From Metopolophium dirhodum (taxonomy: Eukaryota; Arthropoda; Insecta; Hemiptera; Aphididae): DNA of 64,000 nucleotides. The DNA lies in assembly GCF_019925205.1 (NCBI RefSeq), contig NC_083562.1, positions 29,078,001 through 29,142,000 of the forward strand, given 5' to 3'. Under the pieces are notes generated by a model. The model did not search any database, was not told where the DNA came from, and worked only from the letters and a program-made list of their open reading frames with translations. The position numbers were made by a program, and so were the translations under genes. Positions 26,648-38,169 of this stretch are shown piece by piece (the stretch's first letter is position 1; each line of letters starts with the position of its first letter).

Positions 26648-27690
26648 CTGTTGCCCGGGGCGGCAATTTTTTTAGTCCATTTGAGGGCGGTAAATTTAAA
26701 TTGACATAGTATTATTGTGTATTAATTGTATCAAAAAAAAAAAAAAAATAATAAATATTATATATTTTAATTATTATTATAACTTTCTGTATAAAGCAAT
26801 TAATACAGCTCAAAAATGTATATTGATTTCACCAATTAGTCGGAAAATGATATTAATAATTACAAAAAATATATAAGGGCAACTATGAACCTATAAGAAA
26901 TAGGCGTTTTGCGATGGCATTATTGACAATTTTTTTCAGAAATAACAAGGAGGTAAAGCAGATTTTAAAGAAATGATCACTTTATTTTTGAATCTCCAAT
27001 CTAGGAGAAAGTTATAAATGTATCTACATTATTATTATTAGTAATAAAAATAAATTTTTTTCAGTTTATATTTTTTTTTATAATGTTTATCCGTTCTAAC
27101 TAATCGATTCTTTCAGTATAATAATAATATGTGTAATAATATCTACAGCAAAATTTTTTTATAATCAGAAAAATAACATTAAACGCTTATAAAAAAAATC
27201 AATGTGTTAATTTTTGTTTTACTTTTACTTTTTTTTTATGAAAGCTAAAATTTGTTTATTTAACGTTGGTTTTCCTAGAGATATAACTAATGGATAGAAG
27301 TATGAAATATTGAAACAAATGCAGTTTAATAACCAAGTGATTTTTGTGAATTTTTTTCAAAATGTGGGGTTTTGAATGCTTTATATGATATTACTTTAAA
27401 AAAAATCAATCTAATTTTCTTTGGAAGTTATGGACTTTGGTAAGAAAACTTCAAACTTTCAAAAAATTGATTTTAAAATGAAAATACAAAAAATACAAAA
27501 ATCATTATTTTTTTTTGTAAATGTTATTTTTTTCATCCTTATTGTCTCATTGAAATACATAAGTTACCGAAAAAAAATTTGTTTAAAAATCGTTTGGTAG
27601 CTAATCTTACGTTTTAAGAAATAATTTTATTTTTAGGAGGGGTCAAAATTGCCCCGGGGCGCAAAACGTTGAAATACGGTCCGAGTTCAC
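26648..27690. mobile_element. Possible inverted-repeat DNA element, ~1 kb
   Basis: The left end contains tattccctgttgcccggggc followed by ggcaatttt. The right end, read on the minus strand, contains tatttcaacgttttgcgccc followed by cggggcaatttt. These GC-rich ends in inverted orientation enclose AT-rich, non-coding sequence. I could not fix a target duplication, so the boundaries are approximate and the class is open. Confidence 0.35.
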
Positions 27691-27694
27691 GACA

Positions 27695-27762
27695 GTGTTT
27701 AACACGCTGCAGGACACATGGTTGGCCGGATCGCTATTTCCTAGTCTAAAAGAAGTACCTCA

Positions 27763-27803
<41 letters not shown>

Positions 27804-29050
27804 GAAATCCCGGTCACGTCTGGATAATAAACCCCGAAATTAATAAGTCTGCTCTACGTCGTTTGCACGGGGCTGTAAGAAAACAAAACGCAGACTTTGA
27901 CGACGACGAAGACTATATAACACACTCACATGATATATTAGAATATAAATGCGTATGTGTGTGTGTGTGTGTATACACAATAATACACGTGTATCGACCG
28001 ACCTCTGCAAGTGGACTGCGGCGGGAAAATAGTAAAGAATGTAAACGCGTACATTATTATATATATCTCAGAGGACTCTTGAAAAATCGCTTCCACGTGT
28101 GTTGTACGGGGCATGTGCGCCCGCCGGCCGAGCGTCTACGACGTGATAGAACACTGGAAACAGGTCTATTCGGCCGACACGCCGCCGCCGGAAGGGTGTG
28201 GCCGCCAAACACTCCTGTGCAGAGCTCATATAGGTTCTCAGCGGTGCACGTGCAACTATAATATTATTATTATTATTATTATTACAATATATTACACGTC
28301 TTACTATATATACATAATATTGTATAGGACGCTGCACAAACGGAGATGATGGGTTTATATGGTCGCGGGCAATATTATTCCCCGCAAGTCACCTGAAAAA
28401 TATCGCGTTCGACTACGGACGAGTGCTGAGATTTGCCCACACGTCGGAGGCCACTTTATAGTGTTTATAATCCGTGTGTAAATTAATATTATTATACCAT
28501 AATATGAGTGTATGAGTAGGAAATCATAGTATTAGTATCATGAGTTAAAAAAAAGGGCAGTATAGGTAACTGTTGTACCTACCTACAACTGTGCAGTAGG
28601 TATCGAGTCAATTCAGAATTATGAATTTTAAGTCCCGGTTTTAAAGAAAATGTAGAGTATTATAACTTATAAGGAAAAAAAGCTAATTTTTATCAAGGTA
28701 GAAAAAGGTTTCTTTTTGTAAGAAAGAAATATTAATTTAATAAATATTAATTACAATATAATATATAATTTAAAACAAATGTCTAGTAAGATGAAAAATG
28801 TCTGAGTAGTCCAATATAGTCCGTATTGCCTATATTTTAATATAGCATTATATATTATGTTAGGAAATTTTTTTTAATATTTTGGATGTAAAACTCATAT
28901 TGGATTTTGTCTGTTCGCCAGAAGATATTCGCTGTGTACAATAATGTTTATTGTACTTATAAAATTAATTTTCGTATCATAAACGTTTGTATTTCGTACC
29001 GACCATGTATTATAATACGCTCACACAAACATACATTTATTTACGTGTAA
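27695..29050. other. Non-coding, CpG-rich 27700-28460, with AAT arrays
   Basis: AAT arrays lie at 27764-27802 and 28261-28284 and a GT array at 27957-27972. Between 28100 and 28200 a GC-rich piece is open in one frame as ...RPSVYDVIEHWKQVYSADTPPPEGCG..., which reads somewhat like protein, but no flanking splice sites or family were identified. 28460-29050 is AT-rich. Confidence 0.35.
27764..27802. repeat. (AAT)n microsatellite
   Basis: About thirteen TAA units, directly visible. Confidence 0.95.
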
Positions 29051-29084
29051 CTTGACAATAATAATAAATCATTATTTAATAATT

Positions 29085-30310
29085 TACACCACCGTGGGAA
29101 CTATCAACGGAAAATGGCAATTGGATTTGGAAATCGATGTGGATAGCAACGGAGTTTGTCGACGAGCTGGCTGTCAGGGAAGGTTCGTTTTGGAGCTACA
29201 GAACGAGCATTTTACGCCGCGGACTGTGGACATTGGCTTCCGGGCCCACCGTCAGCCTGTGGTACACAGCCCAAATCTCGGGAGGGCCATAAGCTGAGGC
29301 AAGTCACCGACGAAGCTTCGTCCGAGCATCCCACCATTGATGTGCCTAACCTAACGGGAAGCGTGAATGGTGCTTCGGAATGTGGGGGGAGGGGGGCCCT
29401 CGGTGTTGAGAGATTGGCACCGAGCCCTCACACGTCGATCGCGGCGGACACTGTCCGCGGTCGACGGTGGTTTGGTTTCGGAGTGGTGGTTTGCTGGTGC
29501 ATACTATGTGGTAATAAGACCGTATGCTTGGTCAGGGGAAGGCTGCCGAGTGATGGGGCCGCGCGGAACCGTACGGTGACAACCAGCCGGGGAAGCACGG
29601 TCCCTCCTTAGCGCCCACTCAGCCTATCGTTGGGGCTATATGCAGCGAAGGTTGTCCGTAACCAAAAACGGAAAGCAAAGTGGATAGATTGCGGCCTCAC
29701 CAGGGCGGCGAAAGACTCCTGTAAGTCCTAGCCAGATGGAACGGACGCACTCTCTCCCGACTTCGATGGGAACTTAGGTGCGCCCGGTGCTCATGGTCCT
29801 TTGACGACGTGCGGTCGTCTGTCTGTCGACCACGGACACGTTAGTCATGACTCGTCATGCAGTGTCACGAGTCGGCCTGCGGCGGCCGTAAGTCCTCCGC
29901 GGCTTTTGACTAGCACCCAGTGCTAATATAAGGTCCGCGGTTGTAGCCGAAAGGCACCAAATCCGGGATCTAGTGTGGACATTGGCTTATTCGAAAAAGA
30001 TAGTGCGATCATCATTGTTAATTTCACCTAGATGATTGCTCGACGGTCTGTATGAACTTTAATGAGATACGTCCTGCTATGGAACTGAGACAGTACCACT
30101 CGTCTGAGTCTGCAGTGTCTTTGAACAACTACGACGGCGATACAGATAGCAGTCGGGTCCTGACGCCCTCGGTTACGGTCTGGGTTGATTTCCCAAGCGA
30201 ACTTGTAGTAGTGACTATAGTGAGCATGAGGTATTTCCACGGGGATCGGGTGTACTTAGACACGCAAGTGGTAAGTACCGCTATCCGGTCGCAGGTTAAC
30301 GGTTCTTAAC
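29085..30310 (+). mobile_element. GC-rich island, probable retroelement or foreign fragment
   Basis: The base composition jumps to well above half G+C, and both edges fall abruptly to AT-rich sequence. Open frames run at 29052-29297, 29156-29611 and 30052-30309 on the + strand but contain no motif I recognise; no reverse transcriptase, CCHC knuckle or endonuclease signature was found. A tgtggacattggctt string occurs twice (about 29226 and 29978). Conserved rRNA cores were looked for and not seen. The size, composition and broken frames fit an untranslated or decayed part of a non-LTR element, comparable in texture to the element at 45730-47500, but no shared sequence was seen between them. 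Confidence 0.4.
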
Positions 30311-30315
30311 ATGTA

Positions 30316-31276
30316 AGCTCTTAATATATTGACATTTTAAAAATATTAAAAATCCATAGTTACAATTTTTTTTTATAAGCATTTAAAGTTTAAATGTTGA
30401 CAAAACACGGAAAATCATGAAAATGTGCAAAGTATTTTGAGTTGGAAATTCATACAAATTTTTCTTTTTTTAAATCAAAAATTTAAAAATTTAATACCAG
30501 ATTTCTTAAAAGTATTTCTACTTTTATCAACAAAAAATACTCTACCGGAAAGTCAAATTAAATTTTTATGAGCGTTTGAAGTTCATATTTTTACAACATT
30601 GGATATTCACTTGATTTATCATGTAGCAATTTTGTTATTTTGTTGTAATTCATAAACGAATAACTGTAAAAACATGAAAATTTGACAGAATGATTAGATT
30701 ATTATTTTCTATACACCCCAAAATTTAAAAAATATTTTGACTTGTTTTAAGCTGTTTACGGACAATTTCAAATTTAATTTTTTTAAATTTTTTTCTATAA
30801 ATATAAAGCGTGAAAATTTAATACAAGGCTCTTAATATATTTTTACAATAGCAAATTAAAAATATTAAAAATACATTAGCACAATTTTTTTCTATAAGCA
30901 TTTAAAGTTCGATTTTTGACAAAATTTAAAATTTAATAATTATTTTGTAGTTAAAAATGTATAAAATGTTCAACTTTTATAGCTAAGGATTGAAAATTTA
31001 AAACAAGGTTCCACGTAAATAGGTTATATATAAATAACTTTATTCACAATAATATCATCAAAATATACTTAGTAGTATCATATGCTGTCTGATCGTCATC
31101 GCTCATAATCGTTTTTCTTATACAATGATATTATATCATTGAATTCAAATTTAGCACCATCCATTAGAGTGACCCACTTGTTACCTACTGCACAGCTGAG
31201 CAACACCCACTTGCCCACATTTTTTGTATTACTTTTATATTAACTTAAGTAGCAACTAGTTTCACTTATCTACGAG
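30316..31276 (-). repeat. Dispersed repeat A, copy 1 (reverse)
   Basis: This AT-rich, non-coding repeat matches the minus strand of 47760-49215 in order. Shared blocks include aagcatttaaagtt, ggttatatataaataact, the tandem-like atgatattatatcattgaat and gagtgacccacttg near its right end. It keeps the middle part that copy 2 has lost to an inserted hairpin. No frame survives. Class unknown; the family behaves as a moderately abundant interspersed repeat. Confidence 0.7.
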
Positions 31277-31289
31277 AAATGAATAATGA

Positions 31290-31720
31290 TGCTAGAGTTT
31301 ACCGCTCCAAAAGATGAGATAAAAAAACACATCATTGTTAAATCTCAACATTCATACCTTTGCTCAGAATTAAAAATGTAAATACCATTTAATAAATACA
31401 TTTAAATACTAATAATTTATATTATATTGTTATTGGTTTTTTAATTAAAACAATATAAATGGACAAACCATATTATTAATTATTATAGTAACCATATTAA
31501 ACCCTCCCCGGGGTGTTCGAAAAGTTGTTGAAATGGTATACGCAATGCACTCTAGCGGTGAATAAACCTCATTTTATTTCACACTGATAATACTAGCAAA
31601 GATCAATGATACTATAACATATTGTAGCATAAGGTCTATGAGCGAAACACAAATTAATTTTCAGACATTTTACAGTCACAAGCACGATGTAAAGAAGAGA
31701 AAGTGATAACACTCCGCGAA
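31290..31720 (+). repeat. Repeat fragments shared with 49500-49820
   Basis: The order gtttaccgctccaaaa, then gtgttcgaaaagttgttgaaa, then gcactctagcggtg recurs with divergence at 49510-49710. A short piece at 31328-31372 (cacatcattgttaaatc) is the terminal part of repeat A as seen at 49167-49213. This is a repeat mosaic without coding content. Confidence 0.45.
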
Positions 31721-31830
31721 AAAAGTGGCACAATTTTTTACGGCAAAAATTTAGTTAACATGAATACCGCTAGGCACCGCCTTATTACTCGAAGGCCGAT
31801 TATATTAATTATTTGCTATTATGGTGTATT
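31660..31830. repeat. Inverted repeat, left partner of 33510-33700
   Basis: It contains cacgatgtaaagaagagaaa, gtgataacactc and cacaattttttacggcaaa. The minus strand of 33510-33700 has the same blocks in the same order (cacgatgtagagaagagaag, gtgataacactc, gttttcgacggcaaa). The arms are clearly related but diverged, and they enclose the THAP relic at 32098. Confidence 0.6.
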
Positions 31831-32097
31831 AAATATAGACCAAGCTAATGTATTGTATAAATATATTCACCAATTCAATAAGATAAACATATAGAGGTAG
31901 ACTTCCAGTCATAACAAATAGTATTTAAAATATAAATCCCTTCCCAATATTGTTCAAAATTTATTAGAATTATTGTAAGAACTATGACTGTCCATTTAAA
32001 TGTCTACTATTGAATGTTTAGTTACCAAACAATAAATATTATATTAAGTTTTAAAATATTATTTTAAAAGATTAATAGGTAAATTAAATAATTAAAA

Positions 32098-32196
32098 ATG
32101 CTAAATAAATGCTATGTACCAGGCTGTAAGATAAGATACGCTAGTGGGAGTGAAGGAAAAAATATTTCATTGTTTAGAGCTCCAAAGATACTGTGA
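32098..32196 (+). pseudogene. THAP zinc-finger domain exon, truncated
   Basis: An ATG opens a 32-codon frame, MLNKCYVPGCKIRYASGSEG followed by KNISLFRAPK, then a stop at 32194-32196. This matches the N-terminal half of a THAP domain: protein start, C-x4-C pair (CYVPGC), an Arg/Tyr-containing turn, and the hydrophobic-plus-FRxPK segment that precedes the second half. The C-x2-H pair and the AVPTIF-like box that should follow are absent. The text just before the stop looks like APKD with one base lost, so a frameshift is likely. THAP domains bind DNA and are typical of P-element-type transposases and their domesticated relatives. Inverted repeats flank it at 31660 and 33510. Confidence 0.65.
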
Positions 32197-32199
32197 CTA

Positions 32200-33505
32200 T
32201 ATTAAAGACAAAAAAAAATATATTTACATGATTTTTTATAAATTTTAAGTAGGTAATTACTAAATAGCATAACTCCACAATAATATAATAATTATATAGA
32301 GTATTATTATTATTTGGTACCTAATAATAATTTATACACTTAGATAAATTATTTGTACATAAAATCATTTTAAGTAATTTTCAAGATACGGATACTCATA
32401 CTTTAAATTTAAATATTGTAATTTAATATGATAATTATTAGGTAATAAATAATATTTTCATAACTTTTATCTTGATGCAAGATAAACTATAATTAATAAA
32501 TAACTATTAGGTACATATCAAGTAAATCGAATTTTAACCTTTTGTAAAAATGCATTATATATTAATTTATCTTTATTACAATATTCCTATAGGCTATAAC
32601 ATATTTAATTTTAAGTTTTATGGTTTTTATAATCTGATTGGGATATAATTATAATTTTAATTAAATAACACATTTGTTTTCTTTAGTAAATCTAGATTAC
32701 TATTTATATTAACATAATTTGTAAAAAATACTACCCAAATCAGGATATTATCTTTAAGTCACAGAATACTCAGGGGTTAAAGTTGGAGGGGGGATGCAGG
32801 AGGACTCAGTCAACCCTACCTCTGATGACGGTTAAAATGCGTCCCATTTAACAAATTAGGATTTTATACATTAGGCATTATACATAAAACTATAAATTGA
32901 ACGCTTAAAAGTTAATACTATATGGGGACATTAGTCCCCTCTGGAATTTTTCCCACTTTAAACCCTGAGAAAACAAAAAAATTTGTCAAAACAGTCCAAG
33001 TTGTAACTACTTCTTTAATATTATGTGATAACTACTTACTTATATGTATACTATTTTATGTATTATACTTAGGCAGTTAGGCACATTACCTATTATTATT
33101 AATGTAATAGTGTTTTAGATATATTTAAATATTTTTAAGAGAAGGTACCAAATACCAATATTAGGTAAATATTGAATCAAAAGTAAATATATAGAAGTAA
33201 GTATATATAAATAGATTTGAGTTACTTATAATATATAGAAATTATTAAATTTGTAATGGTCTGTATTCTGTTATCTACGATTTTGTTATAATTTTCAATT
33301 TTAAACTTCTAGGCAGTTGAATAAAGTATATCATAAGGCAATAAATTATTTGCAATATGAATACCATACGTTAAAATTATCTTATTGAAATACCAATAAA
33401 TAAACGTAGGTACACACAGGTATTTTCCATCATTAATACAATGTTTATAATATTTAATATTTTTGATTCATTGCAATAAAACACAATACACATGTGTCTA
33501 AAATA
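32200..33505. other. AT-rich stretch, no gene seen
   Basis: No continuation of the THAP domain or transposase-like frame was found here. A small GC-richer spot lies at 32760-32850. Confidence 0.5.
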
Positions 33506-33509
33506 TATA

Positions 33510-33700
33510 GGGTCTAATGCAATTTATTATTCTAACACCCGGCCTTTGAAGCTTGTGGTGCTCCCGGTGGATATTATTTAAACTACAAATTTGCCGTCGA
33601 AAACTAAGCCACTTTTTTTCTCCTGGCCAAGCCGAGTGTTATCACCTTCTCTTCTCTACATCGTGGTCACAAGTTAGTAGATAGAACCAATAGAAGTAAA
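33510..33700. repeat. Inverted repeat, right partner of 31660-31830
   Basis: See the left partner for the shared blocks. This arm is slightly longer, with an extra cttggccagga-type insertion on the minus strand. Confidence 0.6.
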
Positions 33701-34655
33701 ACCACGGTAATAGTTATCAACAAAATCTATAGTTCAGATCTGCTGCTAAACTTCACACTTTCCAATTTTTAATTGAACGTCTCAATAACCTCCCTCTATT
33801 AAAATCTATAACTAAATTTGTATGTATTATAATTTATAAACTATAGGTCACGTTGAATTGCCGGTTTTCATGGGCTATGGGAGATTTCCAGACACTGAAT
33901 CTTGACTGTCAAACGTTCCCACCTTCGAAACGAGACCGCCAAAGAGCAAGGCCATATCTTTTAATTCTTTTAGTTATATTAATAACATAAGCACCTACAC
34001 TATAATAAGAGAACATGAATGAAATCCTAGTATAAATATATTATAGATATATTATAATATGTAGAGTATTGTAGAACCTTAGATAAAGTAGACCGGCAAA
34101 ATCGTGGCAAATCAACTTATATCAACTTATATTGAACTTTTATTTTAAGAATATTATTTCAATGATAATAAATAAATAGAGAAATAGAGTGTACAAAATA
34201 AGACTTCCGTAGTCCCATCGACTTGCCGACTGAAAGATTAAAATGCTCATAAAATTGATAATATTGAAATTGATAATGCTTTGTTTTTTTTGTATTTATT
34301 TCTATATTATTATATTAATAATATATTTATTGCCACTATAAATACAAAATAACAAAAATCATACTACCTTTATTTGCCTCTTTTAAACAAAATAAAAACT
34401 AAATAAAGTATGTAGTACTTAACAATAAATTAATAAAATATTTATTAGAAATACGATTTCATAATATTAAGAATTATTCCATAACTTACCGAGTTATTAA
34501 CTGTTAATATGACATGTTTTTAAAAATTCAGCTGTTAAATAATATACAAGATTATAATATTAGATATTACTAAATTATAATAGTAGTAATGCTAAAATCT
34601 TGTCTATTTTATTTCAAATATTATTATTTTAAATTATCAAAAATATTTACTGTAT
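33700..34655. other. AT-rich stretch, nothing recognised
   Basis: It includes a GC-richer spot at 33850-33955 and a short direct repeat atcaacttat near 34110-34130. No coding potential is seen. Confidence 0.5.
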
Positions 34656-34698
34656 TTGTATCACGGTCTCAGAAGATCTTCTAAGACCGTGATTTGTA
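34654..34698. repeat. 34-bp near-perfect palindrome with flanking repeats
   Basis: 34660-34693 reads atcacggtctcagaag, then atcttctaagaccgtgat, which pairs with itself except at one symmetric position. The 32-bp core from 34661 to 34692 is flanked on both sides by the direct repeat tttgta, which resembles a target-site duplication. It would form a nearly loopless hairpin. It may be the fused terminal repeats of an element that lost its interior. Confidence 0.75.
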
Positions 34699-35386
34699 TT
34701 ATGAATGGAATAATGATACAATAATAATAATTTGATTTATGTATTTTATTTTAATTAAAATTTATTATTGTCCTAAATTAGAAAAGAATAAGAATTGGTA
34801 AAGTAGGTAATTACTCTGCTGTACAGTACAGGAGTCAATTAGTGAACCTAGTATTATAATATTGAACAAAAAATAAAAATTTAAACATAATTAAATTCGG
34901 CCGGCAAACGATAATGTAATTTGTTATTTATTCCAAGCCGAACGGATTTGGTATTTTTATGCCATGATACTGATGTTAAGATGTTTTATAGTGATAGGTT
35001 ATAATGTACATGATAATATAAAAAATACAAATTTTTCCGTTTTCATTTACTGTTCAGTCAAATAATAAACGATTAACGATTTTACTTATTTTTGTTTTGT
35101 TCTTACGTTTTGCCTTTTGTGTAATAACTATCGTTGGTGCGGATTATTGGAGATTGTAAGTTATTTAATAATTAATCCAGCAGTACCTAAGTACCTTGTA
35201 AGTTGTAATAAATGTATCTCATATCATTACATCAATAGTTTATAGTTAGTAAATCATAATTGAATACCAAACTCAATGTTTTCTATGTCAAGGAGGATAA
35301 TAGGGCACTATTTCTTTTCTCTCTCTGGCCCACACTCAACATAGACAAAACGCATTTACGCAGAATAATTTTTTTTATGTTTTTAA

Positions 35387-35537
35387 CATAGACGCAACTA
35401 GAAATTATTTTTTTTCTGGGGTGGGGGGGGGGCTAAAATTGTATCAGCAGCACAAACCCTATTCATTAATATTTTAAACTGAAATATGATAAAAAAAACT
35501 GGGGGGCTTAGTCCTTACATGTAATATTGCGCCTATG
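35387..35537. mobile_element. Small inverted-repeat element, ~150 bp
   Basis: catagacgcaa at the left faces ttgcgcctatg at the right (10 of 11 paired). The interior has a poly-G run at about 35418 and a ggggggc stretch near 35504. No target duplication was found. It has the size and form of a miniature inverted-repeat element. Confidence 0.4.
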
Positions 35538-35719
35538 GACTGTAGTGTGTAGTCTAACTTTGGTCACTACAAGTGTAATTTTATCTTAACTATCGTTTAA
35601 CGATGTACCTACATTGATCCATGGCTCGTAAGTTCATGCATTAAAAAAATGCATAAATTAGCATTCATTCGTGCACTAAACATTGGAACAATATGCACTA
35701 AAAAAGTCAGAAATATGTA

Positions 35720-36051
35720 TTTGTTATCTCCGTCTAACAAGTGCGTAACATATTAAATTTACGCTCAGCAGATCACGTTTAGCTCCGTTAGTTTATAAAT
35801 TTGAGTTATAAAATCGACCAATCATGAAACTTGATGGTAAGAACATTATCTGTGTTTTTATGTGGGTTTTTATGACAATTCAGTTTCTTAGGCAGTTATG
35901 AGCATATTTATTTTATGGTATATTATATTCTTACCATCAAGTATCATTATAGGTCGATTCACTCTAATTTATTAAAGTAATGAAGCTAAACGTCATCTGC
36001 TTAGCGTACATTTGCTATGTTACGCACTTGTAAGACGGAGAACAAAATGTT
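35720..36051. mobile_element. Foldback element, long inverted arms, copy 1
   Basis: The left arm (about 35720-35840) starts with atctccgtctaacaagtgcg and includes cgctcagcagatcacgttta. The right arm (about 35925-36051) carries the same on the minus strand (ctccgtcttacaagtgcgta, cgctaagcagatgacgttta). Arms are over 110 bp, with a cttgatggtaagaa segment near the inner end of each. No protein frame. The same family occurs at 36165-36375 and 40004-40347. Confidence 0.7.
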
Positions 36052-36164
36052 TCAAACGGCCTGCACCATTTGTTTTTCTTTCGGCAATGATTAAGGTGAA
36101 ATATGAATATTGTATGTCGTATACCTACATACCTAATACAAAAACACGAAATTAAACTGACAAA

Positions 36165-36375
36165 CGCATATGAGGGTGCTATAACCGCATGCATTCTCTG
36201 TCTTACAACCCAATAACATAGCAAATTGTACGCTCAGTAGATCACATTTAGCTGTGTTACTTTAAAAATTAGAATGAATTGACATCTTATAAATTTTAAA
36301 GGTAAGATTATCATCTTGTGAAACTCATAGGTTTTTTTTAGGTTTAAATTTTAAAGCAAGTTATGGGTAGGTTGT
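36165..36375 (+). mobile_element. Foldback element, copy 2, one arm only
   Basis: It starts with gagggtgctataaccgcatg, then ctctgtcttacaacccaata, and cgctcagtagatcacattta, matching the left arm of the other copies including their outer end. No second arm is present, so it is a half element that lies only about 110 bp from copy 1. Confidence 0.6.
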
Positions 36376-36865
36376 AGGTATATTAAAATGCACAAACAAT
36401 TTACTAATTTAAAATACTGGGTCTGAGAGAAAACAAATATTGCGCTGACATCCTCTTAAACTAAAATATAATCAGAATATCTCTGATAATGTTAATGTGG
36501 GAATCTCATATCACCATTTTAAATAAAAATTAAATATCAAAGACTGAACTCAATGTTTTCAATGTAGGTATAAAATGAAACATATTTAGTCACATGGTTG
36601 GTAAAATTATCCATTTTATAAACCGGTTAAACACAATCTTACATAGTTTTAAACTCTGTAATCTGTATAACACTTATGTACCTATTCTGCTTTGCCATAA
36701 CAAGTGTGAAAAAACGCACTGAACATACTACTAATATGGCCCAGTATCTTGATGAGGAATAATTTTACACAGGTTTGAACCAACAAATGTCTTGCCAATG
36801 TACTACAGTTACTACCATAAAATAATTAAAACTTATGTCTTAAGATTTTTAACTTTTAATTGGTA

Positions 36866-37613
36866 CTTCATACTAATGCTGGACATCTAATCCAGATAAA
36901 TCCGTATCCGGATTACCAATCCGGATCAATTCGGATTGAAACAACTGTTATTAATCTGTTTATCTGGATTAAAAATTATCAATCTGGATTATGATAGCAA
37001 TCCGGATTTTGAAATGTATCCGAATAGGAAATCTAATCCGGATTCTGGTATAAAAATAAAAATTTGTTTTTCTTTTAAAAGACAAGATAATTATTAATTA
37101 TTGAGTAAATCTAATATTGACCAGACTACTTAGAACTTACTACTTACTAGTTATATTTTCCATCATCGTATGGGGTGGTAATTTATTTATTTTATTATAC
37201 ATCAACATTAAACACCTTTTTGGAAAATATAATGATATAATATGGATATGCATGTAATAAATAATAAATGTACATAGAAAAAAAAGAAAGAATATAGATT
37301 GATACAATAATTATTATTAAATTAGTAATTAACTTAATTAATAATTAATATAACAAACAAATATATTATATGTTTATTATCCGGGTGGCTAAAGTAGATA
37401 CTATATTATGTTATCATACATTTTATGATGTCTGTACTTTGTTCATAAACATGATTTTTGAACTATAATTAGCTTTATAAATTAAACCTGTTACTCGGAT
37501 TTACGGATTGAATCCGCAAATCCGGTTAAGACGGATTGAATCCATCAATCCGGATTCTATATTTCAATCCGTAGTCCGGATTAGGCCAGCCAATGTCCAG
37601 CACTACTCCATAC
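36866..37613. mobile_element. hAT-like non-autonomous element, aatccgga-rich
   Basis: The element proper spans 36874-37605 (732 bp). The ends taatgctggacat and atgtccagcacta are inverted repeats with 12 of 13 bases matching. The flanks cttcatac (36866-36873) and ctccatac (37606-37613) are an 8-bp duplication with one mismatch, diagnostic of hAT type. Subterminal regions (36880-37050 and 37495-37590) are saturated with aatccggat and its variants in both orientations, while the middle is plain AT-rich sequence. No transposase frame exists; the short open frame at the right end is a by-product. Confidence 0.8.
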
Positions 37614-38122
37614 CAGCTCAACCCGTTGTGGAGCAAGCACAAATACCTAATCAAAATTTTAAAAAAATCAGTTTAAAATTCAACGGATATGTTCTATATT
37701 GATGTATAAAAAGAGAAATGTAGTACAGAAATTGAACATTTTTACTACCTATTGACATTATTGATTGTTGGGACTATGGGATACATATTATGTATATTAT
37801 AAAAGCCAAGACAGTTTAATTGGCATTATAAATTTGTTCTTGGTAGTTGGCAAATATTGTAGGAACAAGGTGAAAATGTATTTAAAAAGAAGAAAAAACT
37901 ACTTAATACTAAATACTGACTTAATATTCAATTTTAAATACATATCAGGATTTTTATTTTATTTGTAGGAGTCCAAAGCAAACGTTTTATAAAAAAATAT
38001 GTACAAGTGTACACCCTAAAATTGCTTTTATGACCAAATGTTATGAAAGGTACCTAATTGTAATGCCCTATGTTCACAGTACATTATAATTGAAAAACAA
38101 ACAATAAGGAGGATAATTCAAT
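37614..38122. other. Sequence upstream of the zinc-finger gene
   Basis: About 500 bp of AT-rich DNA between the hAT-like element and the first coding exon. The promoter and any 5' UTR exon should lie here or further upstream, but no core element could be assigned. The inserted element just upstream limits how much ancestral promoter remains nearby. Confidence 0.4.
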
Positions 38123-38169
38123 ATGGAACCATTAAGAACAACAATTGATGATAGCAAGATAAATTCCAA
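38123..38169 (+). CDS. Coding exon 1 of the zinc-finger gene
   Basis: ATG in the context tcaatATGG begins MEPLRTTIDDSKINSK; without splicing it would stop right after. The donor AA|GTGAGC leaves a phase that joins exactly to the next exon to make AAG (Lys). The start is inferred; an additional upstream exon cannot be excluded. A 537-bp intron follows. Confidence 0.65.

Noticed and set aside
29085..30310. 28S or 18S rRNA fragment
   Set aside because: GC content suggested it, but none of the universally conserved rRNA core strings I looked for is present.
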